12,827 nt of DNA from an uncultured Clostridia bacterium (GTDB lineage Bacteria; Bacillota; Clostridia; Christensenellales; UBA1242): contig CAMEUD010000027.1 in assembly GCA_945937975.1 (NCBI GenBank), positions 1 through 12,827 of the forward strand. The letters run 5' to 3'. Below the pieces are notes generated by a model. That model ran no database searches and was not told where the DNA came from. It saw only the letters and a list, made by a program, of their open reading frames with translations. Both the position numbers and the translations under genes were made by a program. Of this stretch, positions 7,955 through 12,827 are shown piece after piece (positions within the stretch are counted from its first letter, which is position 1; every line of letters starts with the position of its first letter).

Positions 7955-7974
7955 CTAATATTCTAGTTTTTTGT
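7941..7974. promoter_or_regulatory. Nested palindromes between divergent promoters, candidate MarR operator
   Basis: Perfect 10-base arms ACAAAAAACT (7941-7950) and AGTTTTTTGT (7965-7974) with a 14-base spacer. Inside lies a second dyad AACTA-ATATTC-TAGTT (7953-7968). The region overlaps the -35 box of recD2 and abuts the -35 box of the MarR-like gene. MarR proteins usually bind 16-20 base dyads in their own divergent spacer, so the inner dyad is the better operator candidate. A terminator role makes little sense between two outward-facing starts. Confidence 0.5.
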
Positions 7975-8003
7975 TTGACATTAAAAATTAAAAACATTAA
8001 CAT
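7975..8003 (+). promoter_or_regulatory. Predicted promoter of the MarR-like gene, leaderless
   Basis: TTGACA (7975-7980), a 17-base spacer and TAACAT (7998-8003). Transcription would begin near 8010, the A of the start codon. No Shine-Dalgarno sequence precedes that ATG, which agrees with a leaderless message. Confidence 0.6.
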
Positions 8004-8009
8004 TAAGTT

Positions 8010-8396
8010 ATGAGTATTTCAAGAAAAATTTTGGAAACAAAATCGTTATGCCAAACAATATGCAGTTTATCTCAAAATGAAGCAACCCAAACAGAAATGA
8101 AATTGCTTTATTTTATCGATGAGTATAATAATTGTTCTCCACAAATTTTAATATCAAAACTTGGAATAAGAAAAACAAACCTTGCACTTATTACAAAAAA
8201 AATGATAAATTCTGGACTTATTGTTTCAAAAAAAGGAACTTATGACCATCGTTCAATTTTTTATTCACTAACTCCAAAAGGCAAAACTATGCTAAATGAA
8301 TATTTGGAAAGTTTGGATAAAATTTTCCATGAACAAGATAGTATGCTTGAAAATAATTTAGATGAAATTTTAAAATACCTTAACAAAAAAATTTAA
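8010..8396 (+). CDS. MarR-like winged helix-turn-helix regulator
   Basis: 128 residues, slightly shorter than typical MarR proteins (140-150). The central part has the MarR layout: a recognition segment (SPQILISKLGIRKTNLALITKK, about 45-66), then SGLI at about 69-72, a wing with KKGTYDHRSIFYSLTPKG (75-92) and a C-terminal dimerisation helix. The DHR and LTPKG residues are hallmarks of MarR wings. Such proteins bind DNA as dimers and usually repress their own gene and a neighbour. The neighbours are recD2 (divergent, sharing the palindromic spacer) and helD (downstream, separate terminator and promoter between them). The start lacks a ribosome site and coincides with the predicted transcription start. 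The ligand is unknown. An alternative label is PadR/ArsR-like winged helix, which is less likely given the wing sequence. Confidence 0.82.
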   Translation: MSISRKILETKSLCQTICSLSQNEATQTEMKLLYFIDEYNNCSPQILISKLGIRKTNLALITKKMINSGLIVSKKGTYDHRSIFYSLTPKGKTMLNEYLESLDKIFHEQDSMLENNLDEILKYLNKKI

Positions 8397-8405
8397 TTTT
8401 TAATA

Positions 8406-8435
8406 TTGACTTTAATGCCGTCTTTTTGATATACT
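8406..8435 (+). promoter_or_regulatory. Predicted helD promoter with extended -10
   Basis: TTGACT (8406-8411), an 18-base spacer and TATACT (8430-8435) preceded by TGA, giving the extended -10 form TGnTATACT. Transcription would start near 8442, leaving a leader of about 45 bases with TGGAG at 8474-8478 before ATG 8487. The -10 box sits inside the terminator hairpin of the upstream gene. Confidence 0.6.
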
Positions 8436-8451
8436 CAAAAAGACTTTTTTT
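8420..8451 (+). terminator. Terminator of the MarR-like gene
   Basis: Perfect 9-bp stem GTCTTTTTG (8420-8428) / CAAAAAGAC (8436-8444), 7-base loop, then seven T. It lies 23 bases after the stop codon. Its loop and 5' arm also contain the -10 box of the next promoter, so the two signals physically overlap. Confidence 0.88.
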
Positions 8452-8486
8452 ATTAAATAAAAAAATATTCTTTTGGAGATAAATAA

Positions 8487-10517
8487 ATGGAAATTAGTCA
8501 AAGTGAACTTGACTTTCTTGCAATGGTTACCGATATTATTAACAAAAAGATTACTGACACTGAAAATGCTAACAAAAAACTGTTAGAAAGTCTTAAAGAA
8601 AATATGTCGTATATGTGGGACAGCATTTACGAAATGGACAGTGCCGAAAGAGCGTTTGTAAAAAATCAAATGTCTATGCTTGATACAACTCAACAACAAA
8701 ACATCAAGGAACTTGTATCATACAGAGCATCACTAAAATCTCCATACTTTGGTGGCATAGACTTTGTGAGAGATGACTCAAATGAATTTCTTTCTTACAG
8801 AATAGGACTAAAAGGAATAAAAATTGATACAAATGTTTATGTTGTAGACTGGCGTGCACCTTTTAGTGAATTATATTACAATTTTGATGTTGGTGAAGGA
8901 TATTTTATAACTGATGGAAACAAAGTTACGGGAGATATAAAAAAGAAAAGACAATACAAAATTGAAAACGGCAAAATGGTTTTTGCACTTGAAAGCGATA
9001 TTAAAATTGATGACAATATTTTGCAAGAAGTTTTGGCAAAAACAAGTAGCGAAAAAATGAAAAATATTGTTTCCACAATTCAAAAAGAACAAAATGCAAT
9101 TATTAGAAAAGAAACACAAAATAATATAATCGTTCAAGGTGTAGCAGGAAGTGGAAAAACATCAATCGCATTACACAGAATTGCTTACCTATTATATAAA
9201 CACAGAAAAACATTAAATAGTAATTCCATTCTTATCTTATCTCCAAACAAATTCTTCTCTGACTATATTTCCAATGTCCTACCTGAACTTGGTGAAGAAA
9301 ATATTGCCGAAACAACCCTTGACCAAATCTTAAAAGAAGAACTTAATCTTGAACAAAAAATAGAAACAAAAACAGAGCAAGTTGAAAGATTACTTAATGA
9401 TGAATTTGAAGTAAAACTTTCAAGCGTAAAAAACTCTATGGAATTTTGCAAAAACATTCAAGATTTTTGTAAAGACTATTTTGAAAAAGCATTTATTCCA
9501 CAAGATTTTGTATACAACAACTTTTGTATTGTCAAAAAAGAAATTTTGCAAGAAAAATTCTTTATTTCATACAAAGATAGACCAGTATTTATGAAACTTG
9601 AATGGTTAAAAGATTTCATAAGAGATGAAGGAATTATTGAATATGAATTAAAAATTCCTAGAAGTGAAATTAATAAACAACTAAATAAAATGATGCAAAA
9701 ATCAGACATTTTCACTGTATATAACGAATTTTTGAAACAAAAATACAATTCATCATTTACTCTCCAAAACACAATAAAGTTTGAAGATGCAGTTGCACTT
9801 TTATATATAAAACAATATTTGTATGGATACACTTGCTTTAACAAAATCCAACACTTGCTCATTGATGAATTTCAAGACTATAACCCACTTACCTACCATA
9901 TACTTTCAAAAATGTTCCCTTGTATAAAAACAATTCTTGGAGATATTTCTCAAAATATTTCAGGTAGTCAAAGTGATTTACTTAAAAACCTTAAAGAACT
10001 TGACACATCAAGAGATAATGAACTTATTTCACTTAATAAGAGTTATCGTTCAACTTATGAAATTACAAATTTTTCAAATAAAATAATCGGCAGAGAAAAT
10101 GTTGAAATTGTAAACAGACATGGAGAACCGATACAAATTGCAAAATATAATTCTCTTGACCAAAAATTAAATTTTATTACATCAACTGTTAAAAAATTAC
10201 TTGAAAAAGGATATAAATCAGTGGCAATACTGACAAAATCTATAAAACAATCAAGTGAATTAAATGAAGTATTAAAAGATAAATTAAAATATTTCTACTT
10301 ATCTCCTGAAAGTAATCAATTTGATGAAGGTGTTATACTATCTTCAACTTTCCTTGTCAAAGGACTTGAATTTGATGCAGTTATACTTATTGATACTGAC
10401 AGCGAAAACTTTGCAACTGAAATTGATAAACAAGCTTTGTATGTTGCATCATCAAGAGCAATGCACGAACTCAAAATTTTATTTGCAAATAACTTAACAA
10501 AATTTATCAAACTTTAA
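8487..10517 (+). CDS. helD: HelD-like superfamily 1 ATPase (RNA polymerase-associated helicase)
   Basis: 676 residues. The N-terminus (about 1-80) is a charged helical arm, as expected for the coiled-coil that HelD inserts into the RNA polymerase secondary channel. VVDWRAPFSELYYNFDVGEGYF (119-140) is the HelD/helicase-IV hallmark. UvrD-type motifs follow: Walker A GVAGSGKT (218-225), Walker B LLIDEFQDY (about 457), SYRS near 520, VKGLEFD (about 623) and LYVASSRA (about 650). HelD proteins remove stalled or post-termination RNA polymerase from DNA using ATP; some actinobacterial relatives confer rifamycin tolerance. It is about 100 residues shorter than B. subtilis HelD (774), with a compact segment between Walker A and B. 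The start has TGGAG upstream. A terminator follows. Its partner may be the MarR-like gene just upstream. Confidence 0.9.
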   Translation: MEISQSELDFLAMVTDIINKKITDTENANKKLLESLKENMSYMWDSIYEMDSAERAFVKNQMSMLDTTQQQNIKELVSYRASLKSPYFGGIDFVRDDSNEFLSYRIGLKGIKIDTNVYVVDWRAPFSELYYNFDVGEGYFITDGNKVTGDIKKKRQYKIENGKMVFALESDIKIDDNILQEVLAKTSSEKMKNIVSTIQKEQNAIIRKETQNNIIVQGVAGSGKTSIALHRIAYLLYKHRKTLNSNSILILSPNKFFSDYISNVLPELGEENIAETTLDQILKEELNLEQKIETKTEQVERLLNDEFEVKLSSVKNSMEFCKNIQDFCKDYFEKAFIPQDFVYNNFCIVKKEILQEKFFISYKDRPVFMKLEWLKDFIRDEGIIEYELKIPRSEINKQLNKMMQKSDIFTVYNEFLKQKYNSSFTLQNTIKFEDAVALLYIKQYLYGYTCFNKIQHLLIDEFQDYNPLTYHILSKMFPCIKTILGDISQNISGSQSDLLKNLKELDTSRDNELISLNKSYRSTYEITNFSNKIIGRENVEIVNRHGEPIQIAKYNSLDQKLNFITSTVKKLLEKGYKSVAILTKSIKQSSELNEVLKDKLKYFYLSPESNQFDEGVILSSTFLVKGLEFDAVILIDTDSENFATEIDKQALYVASSRAMHELKILFANNLTKFIKL

Positions 10518-10520
10518 CAA

Positions 10521-10551
10521 AAAACACGACAATTCTCTTGTCGTGTTTTTT
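10521..10551 (+). terminator. helD terminator, probably bidirectional
   Basis: Perfect 12-base arms AAAACACGACAA (10521-10532) and TTGTCGTGTTTT (10538-10549), loop of five, then further T residues. It begins three bases after the helD stop. With A runs on the other side it also stops minus-strand RNA coming from the tRNA-Asn repeat region. Confidence 0.95.
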
Positions 10552-10560
10552 ACCATTCCC

Positions 10561-10665
10561 TTGTCTTTCGCCAAGTAACCATTACATCAAGCAACAAAAA
10601 AGACACACATTGCTGTGTGCCTATTCTGGCTCCCCGTGTCTGGTTCGAACAGACGACCTACCGGT
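10561..10665 (-). repeat. Partial duplicate of tRNA-Asn: 3' half plus its terminator (copy 1)
   Basis: 10591-10665 matches 10787-10861 with only two differences in 75 bases, at a period of 196. The shared part covers the whole 3' half of tRNA-Asn (anticodon-stem 3' strand, variable loop, T-arm, acceptor strand, CCA), identical at 10627-10665, together with the downstream terminator hairpin. The similarity continues leftward with a 5-base gap to about 10561. The 5' half of the tRNA is absent, so this copy cannot make a tRNA. Confidence 0.9.
10596..10622 (-). terminator. Terminator of the partial tRNA copy
   Basis: On the minus strand AGGCACACA (10622-10614) pairs with TGTGTGTCT (10609-10601) around a GCAA loop, with one G-U pair, followed by a T run. 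It is the same hairpin as at 10792-10818, with two base changes that keep pairing. Confidence 0.8.
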
Positions 10666-10787
10666 AATATTCCTACATTCGCTTCGCTCATCACGTTACG
10701 CAGGAAATGTCTAAACATTTCCTTGGCGATCAGCCTCCGGCTGTTTCAAACTCCGTTTGTCTTGGCTTACGCCAAGTAACCGGTAGG
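10657..10787 (-). repeat. 131-base structured element with 9-base inverted ends and serial hairpins
   Basis: Bounded by perfect inverted repeats CCTACCGGT (10657-10665) and ACCGGTAGG (10779-10787), which are also tRNA-Asn anticodon-stem/variable-loop sequence. Inside are perfect short dyads: 10702-10723 (9-bp stem, CTAA loop), 10731-10743 (CAGCC/GGCTG, 3-base loop), 10747-10759 (CAAAC/GTTTG, 3-base loop) and 10761-10776 (CTTGGC/GCCAAG, 4-base loop). Read on the minus strand the loops are TTAG, GGA, GGA and GTAA, the last a GNRA tetraloop. The GC content is visibly higher than the surroundings. No protein is convincing. It may be a structured RNA, a MITE-like insertion or decayed tRNA-array DNA. 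Confidence 0.7.
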
Positions 10788-10791
10788 CAAC

Positions 10792-10818
10792 AAAAAAGAC
10801 ACACATTGCTGTATGTCT
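10792..10818 (-). terminator. tRNA-Asn terminator
   Basis: On the minus strand AGACATACA (10818-10810) pairs with TGTGTGTCT (10805-10797) around a GCAA tetraloop, with one T-G pair, then a run of T. It begins five bases after the CCA of tRNA-Asn. Confidence 0.88.
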
Positions 10819-10822
10819 ATTC

Positions 10823-10897
10823 TGGCTCCCCGTGTCTGGTTCGAACAGACGACCTACCGGTTAACAGCCGGTTGCTCTACCGCTGAGCTAACGAGGA
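10823..10897 (-). tRNA. tRNA-Asn (anticodon GTT)
   Basis: 75 bases including encoded CCA. Acceptor TCCTCGT pairs with ACGGGGA, D-stem GCTC/GAGC, anticodon stem ACCGG/CCGGT around loop CTGTTAA (anticodon GTT), variable loop AGGTC, T-arm GTCTG-TTCGAAC-CAGAC, discriminator G. All stems pair, with one T-G in the acceptor. It has its own strong promoter upstream and a terminator just downstream. Its 3' half is duplicated at 10627-10665. Confidence 0.97.
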
Positions 10898-10923
10898 ATA
10901 CGCTCTTTTTCAAAAGCATAGAT

Positions 10924-10952
10924 ATAATATCAAATACAAAATACATTGTCAA
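10924..10952 (-). promoter_or_regulatory. tRNA-Asn promoter
   Basis: On the minus strand TTGACA (10952-10947), a 17-base spacer and TATTAT (10929-10924). Transcription would start near 10917, 20 bases before the tRNA 5' end. Perfect -35, near-perfect -10. Confidence 0.8.
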
Positions 10953-11043
10953 CCATTTTTTAAAAATTTATAAATTCTTTTTTGCCACGAATAAACCCGT
11001 AACTTTTCATACAAAACCTATTATTTTTTGCTCTTTAATTTTG

Positions 11044-11072
11044 TTTACACTGAAATAACTTTGTGCTAAACT
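11044..11072 (+). promoter_or_regulatory. tRNA-Arg promoter
   Basis: TTTACA (11044-11049), a 17-base spacer and TAAACT (11067-11072) preceded by TGC, an extended -10. Transcription would begin near 11079, six bases before the tRNA. Confidence 0.65.
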
Positions 11073-11084
11073 ATAAATGTATAT

Positions 11085-11161
<77 letters not shown>

Positions 11162-11187
11162 CTATTTATATAGAATACAATATGCTT

Positions 11188-11728
11188 TTATACAATTTGT
11201 TGTTTTTCAAATTCATATCGTGTAAACACTGTTTCTGATTTTTCAACTTCTCCCATAGCATGAAGAATGTATTTTTCGCCAACATTTTTTATTGCATCAA
11301 CATAAAGTGGATTTTGCAACAAACTAATATAAAGTTCATTAACTAAATGTTCATAATCTTCACTATCTCTTTTATATGGTTTTCCCATAAAATAATACCA
11401 ACTCATTATCTTCAACAAAACTTGTAATAAATTCCGTATACCCAAAATGTAAATATATTGCCAAATTTCTACTTTCCTTTGCTTCGCTACCTATTGTTTC
11501 TTCCACTTTGTCAAAAGAAATCCAATATGTTGTATGAGTATCTTCGCTCGTGTTATCACTTTCCCCAGTATCAACTGCAATATACATATAGCATACACAA
11601 TTTTCGCCTTTTGGAGTTGTATATGTATTAAAATCTACTTTGCTATTTAACACATTTGGTATACTTAACTTTATTCCATCTTCATCAATTACTATGTTTT
11701 ATAACTATAAATTCTTATATATAATCAT
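11188..11728 (-). pseudogene. Decayed gene of unknown function: two early stops and a frameshift
   Basis: From ATG 11728 the frame reads MIIYKNL, then TAG (11707) and TAA (11701), and stays open from 11698 to TAA at 11372. It contains DEDGIKLSIPNVLNSKVDF and a plausible soluble alpha/beta stretch (YWISFDKVEETIG, LAIYLHFGYTEFITSFVEDNELVLFYGK). At the T run 11380-11383 the sensible sequence passes to another frame (YKRDSEDYEHLVNELYISLLQNPLYVDAIKNVGEKY...), ending at 11188 with about 65 more residues. Skipping one base there gives LVLFYGKPYKRD, a smooth join. The whole would be about 178 residues. I do not recognise the family. A GTG at 11653 could start a shortened product, but no good ribosome site is present. 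Two overlapping small genes is the less likely alternative. Confidence 0.6.
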
Positions 11729-11775
11729 ATCTTCAAAAATAAAAAATACAAGTATGCTTGGCAAGTTTATATTAC

Positions 11776-11807
11776 AAAAAAGCAAAAGTATTAAACTTTT
11801 GCTTTTT
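11776..11807. terminator. Terminator of the SIMPL-domain gene
   Basis: Perfect 13-base arms AAAAAGCAAAAGT (11777-11789) and ACTTTTGCTTTTT (11795-11807) around a five-base loop. The A and T runs are part of the arms, so it can act in both directions. On the minus strand it lies seven bases past the stop. Confidence 0.9.
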
Positions 11808-11813
11808 ATTGTT

Positions 11814-12521
11814 CTATTTCTCATCAACAATATAGTTAAGATTTTGTGTGTCATTATTTGTTAATATTTCGTTATCAACAGAAAATCTTGCTCTTACTTG
11901 TGCTTCAATTATTATGCTATTACTATGTTTGCTTTGACATGAAGTATAAATTTCTACTTCATATAAATCAATTAAATTTGCATTTTGATACAATGAATTT
12001 GCTTTTTGCTTTGCGTTTTCTTTTGCAAGGATTAACGCATTATTATAACAATCTGTTTTATGTTTTATTGAATAGCAAGTTCCATAAAAACTAACATTTT
12101 GGTAATCTCCAAGGACTTGTAATAATTTATCTACAATTTCAAGATTGGTAGTGGTAATATTAATATCTTGACTAGAATTATAACTATACACACCTTTGTT
12201 ATTAGTAGGGTAACATGACGAATATCTAACTGTTATTGTAGCATTATCATCTATATCTTTTATTTTGTTTGAAATATCTTCAAATGTAGATTTATTCTTT
12301 TCTTGACATAAGTTAAAATTTTCTGCAATATTTTGAATGGTAAAATTAATTTCTGCTTGGTCGCATATTGCTTCATATTTACCATATCCTAAAACTGATA
12401 CAATAACATCTTTTGTACTTTCTTCAGCATAAACAGCATCTTTTATTATGTGTAAATTATTGGCAAAAATAATTAAGCAAAAAATCAAACAAAAACTTAA
12501 AATAATTTTTAATTTTTTCAT
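11814..12521 (-). CDS. Exported SIMPL-domain (DUF541) protein
   Basis: 235 residues. The first 32 are a signal peptide: KKLK, a hydrophobic core (IILSFCLIFCLIIFA, 6-20) and a probable cleavage site after VYA (residue 32). The mature part matches the SIMPL/DUF541 layout: VSVLGYGKYEAICDQAEINFTI near the start, the conserved helix NALILAKENAKQKANSLYQNA (161-181) and a final strand IIIEAQVRARFSV. Family members are periplasmic or cell-surface proteins of poorly known role, linked in some bacteria to oxidative stress. No lipobox or membrane anchor follows the signal, so it should be secreted or retained at the wall. The mature part has six cysteines (53, 72, 103, 149, 158, 195), unusual for an exported Gram-positive protein. 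ATG 12521 has AAAGGAG at 12527-12533. It is a single-gene unit with a perfect terminator. Confidence 0.85.
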   Translation of the reverse strand: MKKLKIILSFCLIFCLIIFANNLHIIKDAVYAEESTKDVIVSVLGYGKYEAICDQAEINFTIQNIAENFNLCQEKNKSTFEDISNKIKDIDDNATITVRYSSCYPTNNKGVYSYNSSQDINITTTNLEIVDKLLQVLGDYQNVSFYGTCYSIKHKTDCYNNALILAKENAKQKANSLYQNANLIDLYEVEIYTSCQSKHSNSIIIEAQVRARFSVDNEILTNNDTQNLNYIVDEK

Positions 12522-12533
12522 AATTTCTCCTTT

Positions 12534-12750
12534 AATTTTAATTAATTTGTGAATTAATTTTATTTTTATTACAATATTTTTAAAATATTTAATATTAATT
12601 ATTTAAACAGAATTAAAAAAACAAATTAAAATAAAAAACTTTCAATATATAATTTCATATTAATTTAATATTTTTAATATATGTTTTGTCTATTATATAA
12701 AGAGAGAAAATAATCTTTGAAAAATTTTATAATATATTTTAAAAAAATGC
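12534..12750. other. Very AT-rich spacer between the SIMPL gene and tRNA-Ser
   Basis: Almost only A and T, with many short runs of AATATT and TTTAAAATATTT. No gene is visible on either strand. A minus-strand TATAAT is present near 12693-12698 with a poor -35 (TTCAAA) 18 bases further up, which would give the SIMPL gene a leader of about 165 bases; this is weak. Confidence 0.4.
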
Positions 12751-12779
12751 TTGCTTTTTTATATATGATTTGTTATTAT
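12751..12779 (+). promoter_or_regulatory. tRNA-Ser promoter
   Basis: TTGCTT (12751-12756), a 17-base spacer and TATTAT (12774-12779) preceded by TGT, an extended -10. Transcription would start near 12786, 13 bases before the tRNA. Confidence 0.7.
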
Positions 12780-12798
12780 GTAATAGTCAAAAATAAAT

Positions 12799-12827
12799 GG
12801 AAAGTTGGCTGAGTGGTCGAAAGCGGC
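12799..12827 (+). tRNA. tRNA-Ser, 5' part only (cut by window edge)
   Basis: The last 29 bases begin GGAAAGTTGGCTGAGTGG and run through TCGAAAGCGGC. The GGAnAG start, TGGCTGAGTGG D-arm and GAAAGCGGC are typical of bacterial class II tRNA-Ser. The anticodon lies beyond the window, so the isoacceptor is unknown; tRNA-Leu is less likely because it usually starts with GC. Confidence 0.8.

Noticed and set aside
8871..9862. Minus-strand open frames across helD
   Set aside because: Antisense shadows of helD with no ribosome sites or recognisable domains.
10561..10861. CRISPR array or insertion sequence in the tRNA-Asn repeat region
   Set aside because: Only two copies, about 196 bases apart and coinciding with tRNA sequence; no short regular repeats with unique spacers, and no transposase or integrase reading frame.
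10813..11058. Open frame of 81 codons reading VWFEQTTYRLTAGCSTAELT
   Set aside because: It is the antisense translation of tRNA-Asn, a well-known false gene.
11640..12094. Plus-strand open frames opposite the decayed gene and the SIMPL gene
   Set aside because: Leu/Ile/Phe-rich translations of AT-rich antisense DNA running through a perfect terminator hairpin.

Overview
The window is very AT-rich DNA from a low-GC Gram-positive bacterium. The evidence is a Firmicutes-type SecA with a C-terminal zinc tail, a RecD2 helicase fused neither to RecB nor RecC, a ComF amidophosphoribosyltransferase, a HelD-type RNA-polymerase helicase, strong AGGAG ribosome-binding sites, TTGACA/TATAAT-type promoters and tRNA genes that encode CCA. 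An uncultured gut Clostridia-like lineage is the best guess; this rests on protein style, not on a database search.

Left region (1-2200) is accessory. It holds the C-terminal end of an ADP-ribosylglycohydrolase, a protein with an XRE-like C-terminal helix-turn-helix domain, a terminator, and a TerY-like von Willebrand A (vWA) protein. The vWA reading frame is split by a -1 shift at an A-AAA-AAG heptamer. Together these look like an ADP-ribose/stress-response or conflict module. About 345 bases of gene-poor DNA follow, with an orphan promoter, an inverted repeat and a possible decayed zinc-binding reading frame.

Central region (2150-7920, minus strand) is a housekeeping block transcribed recD2 > comF > secA. 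recD2 and comF overlap by four bases (ATGA), a 74-base gap precedes secA, and a bidirectional terminator ends the block. A MarR-like regulator gene diverges from recD2. The shared 93-base spacer holds two back-to-back promoters with nested palindromes between their -35 boxes; both transcripts are predicted to be nearly leaderless. Downstream of marR, a terminator hairpin overlaps a predicted promoter for helD.

Right region (10520-12827) is a tRNA neighbourhood. tRNA-Asn (minus) has its 3' half and its terminator duplicated 196 bases away. Between the two copies lies a 131-base element bounded by perfect 9-base inverted repeats and packed with at least four perfect short hairpins. This is the most unusual structure in the window. 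It is followed by tRNA-Arg(CCT) (plus), a decayed unidentified gene (minus), an exported SIMPL-domain protein (minus), a very AT-rich spacer and the start of a tRNA-Ser gene cut by the window edge.
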